Shown in pieces: positions 9,065 to 20,112 of a stretch of 64,000 nt of DNA. Under the pieces are notes generated by a model that saw only the letters and a program-made list of their open reading frames with translations, had not been told where the DNA came from and made no database searches. The position numbers and the translations under genes are program-made. Positions within the stretch are counted from its first letter, which is position 1; the number at the start of each line of letters is the position of its first letter. Source of the DNA: Glutinoglossum americanum (taxonomy: Eukaryota > Ascomycota > Geoglossomycetes > Geoglossales > Geoglossaceae); contig JAGHQL010000146.1 in NCBI GenBank assembly GCA_020080175.1, positions 1 through 64,000 on the forward strand. Direction: 5' to 3'.

Positions 9065-11200
9065 CTACATCCTAAAGATGCCAAATTTTGTTGACGACTC
9101 CTCGTATCTGCCGCCGAGAGACACGGTGAGGCCCAGGCCCAAGACCTTCCTGGTTTGTGATGGTAATATTATTCCATCGTCCCAGAGTCTAGCCGATGAG
9201 AATATCGCATCGCTCTCGCGCTCAATGCGGTTTTCGAGTTCAGGGTCTACCGATTTACCTACGGCGCTCATGACGGAACTTAGCTGCTCGGAACCCATGA
9301 CGCCAATTTTTGCGTTCGGCCACATCCAGAGGAAGCGGGGAGAATATGCCCGGCCACTGAGTGATAGTCAATATGGCGAGGCGAATAACTGCCAAAGTGG
9401 ACACCGGTTTCGGACGTACCACATCCCATAATTCCCTGCGCCTGCGCTAGCTCCAAATACCACGGTGAATTTTGGGACATCAGCACAAGCCACTGCGGTG
9501 ACAAGCTTGGCTCCATTTTTTGCGATCCCCCCCTTTTCGGCGTCTGCTCCGACCATGAAACCACTGATATTCTGTAGGAATACTAACGGTATGTGTCGTT
9601 GAGTACACAGTTCTATAAAATGGGCTCCTTTAAGGGATGACTCTGAATGCAAGATCCCATTGTTGGCGATGATACCAACCTGTTGCCCGTATATCCGACC
9701 AAAACCTGATGATGTGCTCTTAGCTTAGAGGCCAATGTACTAGGGAATGAATGGCCCTCACCTGTTACGAGAGAAGTTCCATAATCTCTCTTGAATTCTG
9801 CGAATTCGCTCCCATCAACAACTCTGGCAATGACCTCATGAACAGGGGTTTGTTTCCTCAGGTTGGTACTGGCAATACCTTCAAGTTCTTCTGGGTCATA
9901 GAGCGGCTCTAGCCATTGCCTCTGGCTTGGGGCCTTTGTTGGCCAATTCAGGTTGCTCACAGATCTCCTTGCCAAAGCTAGTGCATGAGCATCATCGACT
10001 GCCAGATAATCGGTGACCCCGGAAATGGAACTATGCAGCCTTCCTCCACCAAGATCTTCAGCGGTAACAACCTCCCCAGTCGCTGCCTTGACTAGCGGAG
10101 GGCCTGCAAGGAAAATATGGCCTTGGTTTTCGACGATAATAGACTCATCGGACATAGAAGGCACGTAAGCTCCCCCTGCCGTGCAAGGACCCATCACAAC
10201 GGATATCTGGGGAATACCCAATGAACTCACTACTTTTGTCAGTGCCTATAACACATGTAAGCGGTGGACAGCAGGCCTAACTTCTTGCTTGATTATAGAA
10301 TATTCGACCAAAATGCTCTCTGTCAGGAAATACATCTAAGGCCACATTAGAAACGCCCGGCCTTAACCAGTCAAGTCAACTGACCGGCTTGATAAGGCAA
10401 GTTCGCTCCGCCGGAATCAACGAGATAGACGCATGGCAATCCTAGAATCAAGGTTAGCACAAGGATCAGAAGAGGGTCCTAGCACGTCTGTGTACGGTTT
10501 TCTTTAGCTATCGTTTGAGCGCGTAGGTGTTTTTTCACCGTGATAGGATAATATGTGCCCCCCTTGACCCTAGAAGGCTGCTGTAAGCAAAGTTACGTCG
10601 GTGGTTGCGGTGGACAGTCATACGTGCTGTCGTTTGCTACGACTATACAAGTCACCCCCTCTATCACGCCTAAACCGGTAATAATACCACCAGCCGGCAC
10701 GTCTTCATTAGGGTATACTTCATGTCCTGCTAATGGGGATAGCTCGAGGAAAGACGTGCCCGGATCTATAAGAGTAGTAACCCGGCTGGGCGTAGTCCAA
10801 GATTTAGTAACGGCAGACCCATGCGGTCAGATAGCTCACAGAATCGCTACGACAACACTTACTCGCGTGGGAGCATCTTGCCCCGGGCTAGGTGTTTGTC
10901 CCTCGCCTTTTTTGGACCACCTCTTTCGATGTTCGTGTGTAGATCTTTCAATGATGCTATAGCCGCAGCCGTCTTCTCTGAGTTCTCCAGAAATTCTGGA
11001 CTCGATCTGTCAACCGATGTAGGCAACACCGAGATTGTAGCTGCATGGTGCGCATAAGGGTGTGTTGTGATATGTCGAGTAGTCATTCCAGCGAGGGGAC
11101 ATTGCGCTCGTAAACATGTCTGTTGTCTCGCCCTTACTGGTCTTGCAACAGACCGGCCCAAGGCTATCAATAGTGGTGAGCGTGGGCTAACTGGTGACAT
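9065..11200 (-). CDS. mccB: 3-Methylcrotonyl-CoA carboxylase beta subunit
   Basis: Carboxyltransferase subunit of mitochondrial MCC, which converts 3-methylcrotonyl-CoA to 3-methylglutaconyl-CoA in leucine breakdown, together with MccA. Read on the minus strand across several introns. The blocks include [87 protein letters not shown]-like segments, [26 protein letters not shown] and a C-terminus ending FGIFRM, the usual family ending. The start at 11200 gives an Arg-rich mitochondrial presequence ([20 protein letters not shown]). An in-frame ATG at 11239 is an alternative. It is divergent from ivd with only about 110-150 bp between start codons, so the two share a promoter. Confidence 0.93.
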
Positions 11201-11281
11201 CTTGTATGAGAAGGTAGAACAGTGCTGCGAATTGTCCATGTATTAGAACAATATGGATGTTTAGTTACCAAAGCTCTTAAG

Positions 11282-11294
11282 CCGCTTCTAGCCG
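11282..11294. promoter_or_regulatory. Candidate Zn2Cys6 site, CGGCTA-N4-CGG (IVD/mccB promoter)
   Basis: The plus strand reads GCCGCTTCTAGCCGAA at 11281-11296, a direct repeat of CCG with a 7-bp spacer. The complement contains CGGCTAGAAGCGG. The same 16-mer, inverted, occurs upstream of mccA. The site lies 58 bp before the ivd ATG, and 43 or 82 bp before the two possible mccB starts. Its function is inferred from conservation and position. Confidence 0.6.
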
Positions 11295-11351
11295 AAGCTG
11301 GGTCAAGATAAACACCAAGGTTGTGAACACCGAGAAATCATCACCCTAACG

Positions 11352-12961
11352 ATGCGCCTCATTGTGTTCACTGCGATCCGTCGGGCCGCCGGATTTTCCA
11401 GATCGCGACCCGCGTTCTTGCATCAGCGTCGTGCTGTGTCAACGAGGCATCCGAAGGGTTTTGCACCTCCAGGTACAGAGGAACTTCAAGAATTACGGGA
11501 GCGAGTCCAAGAGTTCACCAGTGAGCCTCGCATGTAAAAATCGAACCTGAATTGGCTCTGAACGCTTGAATAGGACGTGAGATACCTGAGGAAATCGCTA
11601 CAACAACAGATCAGAGAAATGAATTTCCAATGGAGCTGTGGAAGAAGCTTGGTGAAGCAGGGTGGGTGCTGCGGAAGTATTCTCCTGGTGATCGCAAGCT
11701 CACATGCTCTAAAGGCTGCTGGGGGTTACTGTGGATGAGGATTACGGTGGCCTCGCCATGGGATACCAAGCCCACTGTATAGTGATGGAGGAAATAAGCC
11801 GAGCATCTGGTACCTCATCCGAACCAATAGACTTGACATTTTATTTACGAAGCTGGCGACTGATTTAGCTAGGTAGCATTGGGCTCTCATATGCCGCTCA
11901 TTCCCAATTGTGCGTGAATCAGCTTTCCCTGAACGGATCTACCCGGCAAAAGCAACGCCTACTTCCTGGCCTTGTATCTGGTGACAAAATTGGGGCGTTG
12001 GCTATGTCAGAACACTCCGCTGGCTCTGACGTAGTTAGCATGAAGGCAACAGCCAAAGCGGTAGATGGCGGGTGGATCTTGAATGGAACTAAGATGTGGA
12101 TCACTAATGTTGGTCCCTTGCCCATCTTGGCGCGGATTCGATGTCCACTAATAGCACATCATTGCAGGGACCAGACGCAGATTACGTTGTTGTCTATGCA
12201 AAGACGAATCTCCAAGCAGGCTCAAAGGGTATCACGGCGTTCATAGTGGAGAAATCTTTCCCTGGCTTTTCCTGCGCGAGAAAGCTCGATAAACTTGGGA
12301 TGCGGGGATCTAATACCGGTGAATTGATATTTGATAGCGTGTTTGTGCCCGAGGGAAATCTCCTCGGGGAGGTTAACGAGGGCGTAAAAGTTTTGATGGA
12401 AGGACTAGATCTTGAGAGGCTCGTTCTCAGCGCCGGGCCACTCGGGTAAGACTCCAGTGTGGCTAAGTATCGCAGTCGCTCACAGCCTCGACGTTTTAGC
12501 ATTATGCAAGCAGCGATGGACCTCGTTCTTCCGTATACTCATACCCGGCGGCAATTTAGCACACCTATTGCTCATAACCAACTAATCCAAGGTAAATTAG
12601 CCGACATGTATACCAAACTTCAGGCGTCCCGTTCCTATACCTACGCTACCGCGAAGGTAATTGATGAAGAAAGGACTATACCAACGAAGGACTGTGCTGG
12701 CGCGATACTCTATGCTGCTGAACGCGCTACAGAATGTGGCCTAGATGCCATTCAGCTGCTTGGAGGTAATGGGTATGTTAACGAGGTCCCTGCTGGACGA
12801 CTACTTAGAGACGCTAAGCTCTACGAGATCGGTAAGTCAGGCGGCTCAGTATCTAATAGCCTGAGGAGATGCTGACTGTGCTAGGTGCTGGAACAAGTGA
12901 GATCAGGAGAATAGTAATTGGGAGAGCTTTTAACAGGGCGTATGAGAACTACAATATTTGA
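11352..12961 (+). CDS. ivd: Isovaleryl-CoA dehydrogenase, mitochondrial
   Basis: FAD acyl-CoA dehydrogenase that oxidises isovaleryl-CoA to 3-methylcrotonyl-CoA, the substrate of MCC. It is spliced from about seven exons. It has an Arg/Ser-rich mitochondrial leader ([19 protein letters not shown]), [32 protein letters not shown], the FAD/substrate segment [45 protein letters not shown], and the IVD-specific [14 protein letters not shown], whose Glu matches the known catalytic base of IVD. Then follow [21 protein letters not shown] and the last exon, [17 protein letters not shown]. It ends at TGA 12959-12961. All expected blocks are present and in frame. It shares a bidirectional promoter with mccB. 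Confidence 0.93.
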
Positions 12962-13426
12962 TTAAGCGTAGCTCCCACATGTGAGCATACCGCTTTTGTA
13001 ACATAACACAGCTAGGCGGGGGCGGGTCTCAACTCAATTGGGTAAGCTAGCCCAATTCTACCGTCAACTGTTATTTCTCTCTTCACGGTGGCGGCGCAGA
13101 TCCTAGGGAATATTGATGGCCGAAATGGCTCGGCTCTGAAATCACCTTGAAGTGTCGCCGTGGTCTGGAAATAGATGTGTGACATAGGGGTCTTGGAAAT
13201 ACAAGCCAGGAACCCTAGTGGTCTTGCAAGTGTAATTGCCGTGATACGGACGCGTTATATAGGGCGGATCAATAGAAACGTCGCTGTTGTGTATATTTGG
13301 TGGATGCTGATACAAAGCAAATACATGCGATGGTGCGGTCTACCCTTGGTAATGCGAATTCCACTCTACCGCCGGAACAAAGAGGATATCCTATAGACCA
13401 CCTTCACTACAAGTAGCCCTCACCAC
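12962..13426. other. Convergent 3' spacer
   Basis: This separates the ends of ivd and the minus-strand gene at 13427-14443. I see no gene or repeat. Confidence 0.5.
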
Positions 13427-14443
13427 TCACTCCGCTTCTATGTTGCGTCCGTTGGATGAACCCTTTTTCTTACTCGTCCGGTCGTTCTCCTTTGGTTCTG
13501 GAGCCTTGCGTTTCTGACCGGCTCCACCGGCGTTTCTTGCTGATCTGGTTGTTGCGCGTGCCACCTTGGGAACATTTTCCGGAGGGCCCATTACCTTGCT
13601 GTTGGACTTCTTCATGATACCCTTGTCGGAAGGTCCTTCTGGCAGCGGAATTACGCTAAGTGCGCTATGAGGAACCCCGTTTTCTTCACCTCCAGCAATC
13701 GCCCTTGCATTGATTTCCTCGATAGGGAGGTGGGATCTAAGTCTCGCGCTCTTCCGAGCTGGGGTCTGTGTACTTCCCAGCGCAATATTGCTGGTGACTT
13801 TTACTGCATTCCTGACCTCTCCCCCGGCGGGCTTCGCTGTTGTTTTACTCTCTTCGCTTCTATGATTGGTATGGCTAGCACTCTGAAGTCTTTCTCTCCA
13901 GTCCTTCAACACTGAAACCTCTTCGGCTTCCTCGCTGTCGTGTAATAACGGCCTTTCCGGGCTTCCCTTTGCTCTCCAGATAACTATCGGTGCAACCAGC
14001 CCCACTTGAACTGCAGAGGCGTCTAAGGAGTCCCCAAGAGATAGACTAGGTGTTCTCTCCTCTCGTTTTCGCCTCTTTCGTCTAACACTGTCACTTATAG
14101 CTCTCTTCCTCTTTTCTCCCGGCTTTGGCGAACTCCGAATGCCATTGCCCTCAACTTTAGTGCTCTTCCGAGTATCGCCATCGTAGTAGTCATCTGAGTA
14201 GTTCTCCCAATCACTCCAAAACTCTTCCATCTCAAAATTTGGATCGATATCCGCCCAGACAGGCGAGTGGATTGTGTGTTCAGCTAGGTCATCGGCCCAA
14301 GCCGCCTGCGTCAAGTTAGCAACAGAACAAAGCCAAATTTCGGGGCAACAGTGCAGAACAGCTACAGAACTTACGACTCCGTCGTTTGGGCAGTCTTCAT
14401 ATTCCCAATATTCATCATCGAGGAAGTCTTCTTCATCCGACAT
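13427..14443 (-). CDS. Unrecognised acidic-then-basic, probably nuclear protein
   Basis: I do not recognise a family. It starts at a clear ATG (MSDEEDFLDDEYWEYEDCP). The N-terminal 90 residues are very acidic and aromatic (EEFWSDWENYSDDYYDGD). The rest is basic and low in structure, with nuclear-localisation-like clusters (KRKR, RRKRRKREER, KKKGSS) and repeated RKSARLRS/TTRSARN patches. Just after NDGV there is a good intron (GTAAGT ... GCTAAC ... GCAG, about 14302-14370). It is 69 nt long and stop-free, so the frame reads through whether or not it is spliced; splicing removes 23 residues. It sits between ivd/mccB and mccA, and its 5' end faces mccA. Confidence 0.75.
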   Translation of the reverse strand: MSDEEDFLDDEYWEYEDCPNDGVVSSVAVLHCCPEIWLCSVANLTQAAWADDLAEHTIHSPVWADIDPNFEMEEFWSDWENYSDDYYDGDTRKSTKVEGNGIRSSPKPGEKRKRAISDSVRRKRRKREERTPSLSLGDSLDASAVQVGLVAPIVIWRAKGSPERPLLHDSEEAEEVSVLKDWRERLQSASHTNHRSEESKTTAKPAGGEVRNAVKVTSNIALGSTQTPARKSARLRSHLPIEEINARAIAGGEENGVPHSALSVIPLPEGPSDKGIMKKSNSKVMGPPENVPKVARATTRSARNAGGAGQKRKAPEPKENDRTSKKKGSSNGRNIEAE

Positions 14444-15068
14444 GTCGCCTCCAACAACTTTCGCAACGCGACCCAGCGAATAGACGTCGGCAGTCGTCGA
14501 GAAACCGGCTTTTGCTCTAAAAGTAGTAGTGGAAGTTAACCCGAAATAGTAGGATCGGGGCGCGCCGTATTGTAGATTTTAGGCTAACCCGTCTCATGAA
14601 TCGCCCAAGAGGCCTACAGAGTAAATGCCAACCTGCGGGCATGCGGGGTTGTCAGAATCGTAGCTGTCCTACACCTTATAGGGATTGAAAAAGGAACGAA
14701 AATGCGAGATGTAGACAAGGATCAATTGAGATAATGTGACGAACCGGATGCGATCAGCAGGCGGGACATAAGCGGCATGAATGATGGTAACACAAACTAC
14801 ATGGGTGATTTTGTGATTTGGCCCATTTCGTGCATCTAAGCTTTGTGCGACTTGGTCGTAAGCTATCCAGCTCGACCACGCTTTGCTGGGGAGGTGTTCG
14901 GCTAGAAGCGGCCTACGATGCGTGCTATACATACTTGTAACCTCTCCCAGAAAGCAAACAACCATTCAACCTTGCTCAGAGACTACACCACGGATTTATC
15001 TGCTGAGCGGTCTCTACCCTAGGCTCCGTTTATCAGTCTTGCTCTTCTACTTGAATTTGGGCTTTCCA
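14444..15068. other. Divergent promoter region before mccA
   Basis: This holds the upstream regions of the minus-strand gene (14443) and mccA (15069). It contains the CGGCTA-N4-CGG word at 14899-14911. No gene is recognised; overlapping reading frames here have no family features. Confidence 0.6.
14899..14911. promoter_or_regulatory. Candidate Zn2Cys6 site, CGGCTA-N4-CGG (mccA promoter)
   Basis: TTCGGCTAGAAGCGGC at 14897-14912 is the exact reverse complement of the 16-mer between ivd and mccB. It lies about 157 bp upstream of the mccA ATG. A CGG direct repeat with a 7-bp spacer is a form bound by fungal binuclear zinc-cluster regulators. The regulator is unknown. Confidence 0.6.
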
Positions 15069-17535
15069 ATGTTGTTACGTCCAAAGTTATGCCGGTCCCG
15101 GCATGTGCGAGGTCTCATACTACCATTTGCGAATACCTCCTATCGGAGAAGCAATTCGACGCTGAGGGATGGGCTGTTCGATACTACTCCGTTGGCATCT
15201 GTACTAATCGCTAATCGTGGTGAGATTGCCCTGTAAGTGTGTAGAGTTCATAATAGCTTATTTGAGACTGACCCTTATGCTTCCTGTGCTTTATAGACGG
15301 ATCAATCGAACTGCGTTACAATACGGGATTCGGACCACAACAGTTTATACAGACCCGGACGCCCAATCGCAACATGCCCTCTGCACTCCATTTGCCGTAA
15401 ATATCGGAAGCCCCTCGGCGTATCTTGATGGTGACCGTATCATAAAAATTGCAAAACAAGAAGGTTGCTGCAGCATCCATCCGGGTTATGGCTTTGTATG
15501 TGCTCGGTCTTGATTGGAAGCCATACCCAGCACTGCAGATTTGGCTTACAAGTCTCCCGCGTGATATAGTTGAGCGAGAACTCGGCATTTGCAAAAAAAT
15601 GCACAGAGGAAGGTCTCATATTTATCGGGCCACCGTGGAAGGCCATAGAGGCGATGGGCAATAAGAGGCGAGTTTTGGTACGGAATGTCTTTGGTGGCGT
15701 TTTTGGTGCTAATATAGCAAAGTCAATCGAAAGACATCATGATCGCCGCTGGTGTTCCCTGCATCCCAGGATACCATGGCCCAAACCAAGACCCGACGTT
15801 CCTCGAGGCTCAAGCGGAAAAAATTGGCTTCCCTGTTCTACTCAAGGCCGTCAAAGGAGGGGGTGGGAAGGGCATGCGTATAGTTCGGGCGATTGATGAA
15901 TTCCACGAACAGCTCGTTTCTGCCAAATCAGAGGCCAAGAACTCTTTTGGTGATGATGTGATGTTGGTCGAGAAATATATCACTACTCCGCGACATATAG
16001 AGGTTCAGATATTTGCTGACAAGTATGGGAACTGCGTTTCTCTCGGGGAAAGGGATTGTAGCATTCAAAGGAGGCACCAAAAAATTCTAGAGGAATCGCC
16101 AGCTCCGCACTTGGCTCAGGATATACGGGAAGACCTCTGGGCTAAGGCTCGGGCTGCAGCTCTAGCTGTTGAGTACGAAGGCGCTGGAACGGTGGAATTT
16201 ATATTTGATAATGAGACTGGGAGATTCTTCTTCATGGAAATGAACACCAGATTGCAGGTTGAACACCCAGTGACAGAGATGGTTACTGGGTTGGATTTGG
16301 TACGATGGCAATTTACCGTTGCGGAAGGAGGGAGACTCCCTCTTACACAGGATGAAATCAAGACACGAATTGCGGAGAGGGGATGGGGGATCGAGGCTAG
16401 GATATATGCCGAGAATCCAGACATGTATGTCCCGAGCGAAACACCCACTACTTTCCCCTCCCTGCCTCTAGGTTCTCACCTCCCTCTAGGAATTTTACAC
16501 CTGACTCAGGTCGGCTTGTTCACATGCGAACTCCAAGTCAGACAGAAACTGTACGCATTGATGCCGGATTCATTGTCGGTGATCAAGTATCCTCCTATTA
16601 TGACCCGATGATATCAAAACTAATCGTCAATGCCCCATCACGGCGAGAAGCAATACAAAAGCTCGAGGCAGCTCTGAGTGAATACGAAATTGTGGGTCCG
16701 GCTACAAACATCGAATTCTTGAAGAAGCTCTGTCAGAGTCCCGCATTTGTTGCTGGTAATGTCGAGACAGGCTACATCCAGAAACATAGCGATGAATTGT
16801 TTGCTCCGGTTCTTCCTGTGGATGAGGTCTTCGCCCAAGCGGCGCTCGGGTTGCTGATGCAAGAAATGGCAGACGGTAAAGTGGAGGGTGTTTTTGGCTC
16901 GCTTGGTACAACCGTGGGGCCTGTGTTAGGCTTACAACGCCGTCACGTACCGTTTATTCAACCCTCTCCTAACGGTACGGGCGAGGCGGTGCAAATAGAT
17001 GTCGAGGTGAATCAAACCGGACCCGCTACTTTTGACGTGAGGGTGAATGATTCCCTCTATTCAAGCGTCACAAGCCGCTATGAAACCTTTTCCAGAGTTT
17101 TGACGAGTTTCTTTCCTCATACGCGACTGTCAACTACCATTGTCCGCAACGGCAACTCGGTAACAGTTTTTCATAAAGGGAAGCAATACCGACTAGAATG
17201 TGTGCTTCCAAATTGGGTTGAGAAAGCCCTGGGAGTCAAAGATGTGGCAAACAGTGTCTTGACACCGATGCCTTGCAAGGTTCTTCGCGTGGAGGTACGC
17301 GAAGGAGACAAAGTGACCAAGGATCAATCGTTGGTTGTAATAGAGAGCATGAAGATGGAGATGGTGATACGAAGCCCACAAGATGGAGTCATTTCAAGAG
17401 TTGTCTACGGAGAAGGAGTAGGTGCACTTTCTAAAACACTAGATGCCACCACGCTAGGTGCTTACATTTATCCAGGACATGTGTAAGGCGGGAACAGCTC
17501 TAGTAGAGTTTGCGGACAGCGAAGAGGCTTCATGA
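15069..17535 (+). CDS. mccA: 3-Methylcrotonyl-CoA carboxylase alpha (biotin) subunit
   Basis: Biotin carboxylase and biotin-carrier subunit of mitochondrial MCC. The start MLLRPKLCRSRHVRGL gives a basic mitochondrial leader. Then come the biotin carboxylase domain (SVLIANRGEIAL-RI, SIHPGYGF, LSENSAFAKKC, the glycine-rich ATP loop KGGGGKGMR, EKYITTPRHIEVQIFAD, RDCSIQRRHQK, EMNTRLQVEHPVTEM, RIYAEN), the YYDPMISKLIV segment, and a C-terminal biotinyl domain with the lysine in ESMKMEM. At least five short introns are inferred. The one after NKRRVL (about 15679-15731) restores the frame to QSQSKDIMIAAGVP and implies a few extra residues compared with the family. It ends ALVEFADSEEAS at 17533-17535. 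Confidence 0.92.
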
Positions 17536-18642
17536 GGTCGGCGAGGAGCTAAACTTCCATTGCTGTCATGTGAACGGCAGGACTATATGATAGAGAATGA
17601 CGGCACGGAAGGGCTAGAGCTTTCATGCAGAACATAGCGCAATCCTGGCCGGATTCACACTTTGAGATTGGTCTAATGACAGGTTTAGAAGATAAAAGAA
17701 GATATAACCTCCGAGATGGTATCTTTTTTAAGCTAGACATAGCGCATACACTATATGTATTCGTGGGCTCCGCGGGCCCTGGTCGCGGGGGGAGTCCGAG
17801 ACGGAATTTCGAGTATAATTGGTAAGCGCCGTGGGGATGGTTGGAGGAGTAAGGGGGATGGAAGCATTCGTAAACTGTCTATGTAGATGGGGCGCCTGAG
17901 TCAGAATAGAAGCTTGAGAAAGAATAGATGCGGCGACTATTCCATGCGAGCAGATTCTCCAGCTATTGTGAGGTCGACGCCAGCAGGAGCCAGTCGTTAC
18001 CCGTCATTTCCTTGTCGTGAAACAAGGGTGGGCGGTTGTCGATTGGGCATCCTCTGGGTATGGCTTTGCCGAAACGAAACGAAGTGAAACGACGACCCTA
18101 ATCTGACCCTATTGTCCTTCTTGTACCTCAGGGTGCAAAACACACACGCCTCTACCCTCCGCGGTGATATGTATATGCGCCAGTCTGGCGGAGGAGTGAG
18201 CCAATGAATGCCGTGTAACCAAACTAAAGTGAGAAAATAGCCCTGCAGCTCACCCTTGCTAGCCAATTGGGCGAGACGCGGGGCTTCGCGTGAGTTCCGA
18301 CATTTGCGTCATACTACCCCCGCGGCTTCCTACTTTTAACAAAAAGACCCGCTAGGTCAATCCTATAAAGATCGCCATGCTTTCACCACAGCTCTTTCTT
18401 TCCTTTCTGCCACAGTAGTCTGGACACTCTGAGCATTTCACACTTCAACGTTCTACATTCACGAGTCGTAACGCATTCATTCGACGCTTCGTACATATTC
18501 ACTACACCCCGCTCTGTGACATTATATACCGGAGAATTTCTTTTTTCGCCGAAAGCCCACTCCCCGATTTACTTCATTGATTGAAGGAAGAGAGGCCTCA
18601 TAATCGTAATCCATACCAACTTCGACATCAACAACAGCAGTC
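17536..18642. other. Intergenic; 5' region of the MARVEL gene
   Basis: No gene is recognised. Positions 18350-18640 look like a core promoter and leader: a TATA-like CTATAAAGA near 18362, then pyrimidine-rich tracts up to the ATG at 18643. Confidence 0.5.
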
Positions 18643-19248
18643 ATGGGATTTAGAGAATATAACCTATCGGCTGGAGGGTCCGTCCACATCATCCCCCGCG
18701 CCATCTTGCGACTCCTTCTGTTCGTCTTTGCGTTGGCCGTGTGCGGGCTCTACGGGACTGATCTCAGCAATGCGCATGAGCATGGCATTGGCGCGAATCC
18801 AAAATGGGTATGTTCTCACAAAGCCGCGGCCCTCGTTCCCGTTGTGGGTACTCGGATAAAGTTTGCTGACATTACCCTCAAGGTCTACGCTGTCGTTGTC
18901 GGCGGCCTCTCAGCCGTGACAAGCTTAATCTACGGGATCCCGCTTGTCAAATCCCACTTCCTCTTCGCCTGGGATGCGATCCTCTTGTAAGCCCTCCCGG
19001 GTGTCCTATGCGCGGAACCCTAGCTTATCTTGTTATATAGTATCCTTTGGATAGCTGTCTTCGGCATATTCGGCAAGATGTACATCCACGAGGACCCCGA
19101 AGGTAACGCTGATATCATGCGGATGAAGAATGCCGTGTGGGTCGACCTAGTCAATGCGATCTTATGGCTGATCAGCGGAATTTATGGAGCGCTGTCCTTC
19201 AGGAATCGCTCCCCCCGAAGCCATCACACTGGGCGGGCTACAGTGTAG
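18643..19248 (+). CDS. MARVEL-domain four-helix membrane protein
   Basis: Small tetraspan protein of the fungal MARVEL type, probably in the plasma or another membrane; its molecular function is unknown. There are three exons: 18643-18807, 18883-18986 and 19041-19248. Helix 1 is ILRLLLFVFALAVCGLYG, followed by NPKW-VYAVVVGGLSAVTSLIYG, FAWDAILF-ILWIAVFGIFGK and VWVDLVNAILWLISGIYG. This matches the family spacing, including a W-V-Y-A join across intron 1. Intron 1 is 75 nt, a multiple of three and stop-free; retention would insert 25 polar residues between helices 1 and 2. A second MARVEL gene lies 3.4 kb downstream on the same strand. Confidence 0.85.
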
Positions 19249-20112
19249 AGAGCTTTTGCAGGTCAAATGAGAGAGCCATAAAATGTTGGAGAGACAGCAG
19301 ATAGAATTGTACTCTCAATCAGCTAATGTATCACCACGACCAGATTTTGCTTATTTGGCGCCCCGTTTCAACATCTCTTCCATGGAGTAACGATTCCTAT
19401 GTTTTAGAGGGCTCGTACTCAATTTCCTTTTCCTTTTCAAGGCTTTCATGACGAACTAGATCCGCCAAGCGTTTTCATGTATAGGCAGAACGAATTGCAG
19501 TAATAACTGGAAAATTATGGTTGAGCCTAGCTTCCGGGACTTCCGGCATGTCTTAGAGCATGGCCCCTCCAGACGACAGACGTTGGAAGTTCATTCCCTG
19601 AATTTGGGCAACGCCTCATGTGATAGCCACGATGGCCGATGTGAGGAGTAATTAAAAAGCCAAAAAAGCTGCTGTTACACCCAGCTAAATCAGACAGCAT
19701 GAGGAGGAAGTAGGTGATGGATTCTATCAGCCTTTCTAGCAGCTGATATAGGTGGCGATTAATTAATCACCCTATCAGGCCAATCTACAAATCGCCCATT
19801 TCAGTATAAGCAAACATTACAGGGGCGTAGCTATGACAGCTGCTGACAACATTGCTGTTATCCATTCATCTCGTTACACCGTTGTTTGAATATGACCCGA
19901 GCGAGCTATAGAATGTTGAACTAATTATACGTATAAACCTTAACCTGATGGGATTAACAGTGTAGGAAATGTCCGTTAAAGTAAGGCAGGTGCGCCGTCT
20001 CCCGACCTAACGTGTAATGATCCGACCTGTAGAAAGCAACATACTAAAAGGGAAAGGCTCCTCTTCTCCGCTCTTTCAATTTCCTATGCTTTGAGTCCAC
20101 GGCTCGGCACGC
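19249..20112. other. Convergent 3' spacer
   Basis: This lies between the MARVEL gene and the minus-strand DUF4336 gene. No gene or repeat is recognised. Confidence 0.5.

Noticed and set aside
10555-10962. 135-codon plus-strand frame
   Set aside because: Antisense to coding exons and introns of mccB, whose protein is clear.
9065-17535. Reading the IVD/MCC group as a secondary-metabolite cluster with the monooxygenase
   Set aside because: No backbone synthase (PKS, NRPS, terpene cyclase) or transporter is present. The enzymes are primary leucine catabolism, and the monooxygenase lacks the shared promoter word.
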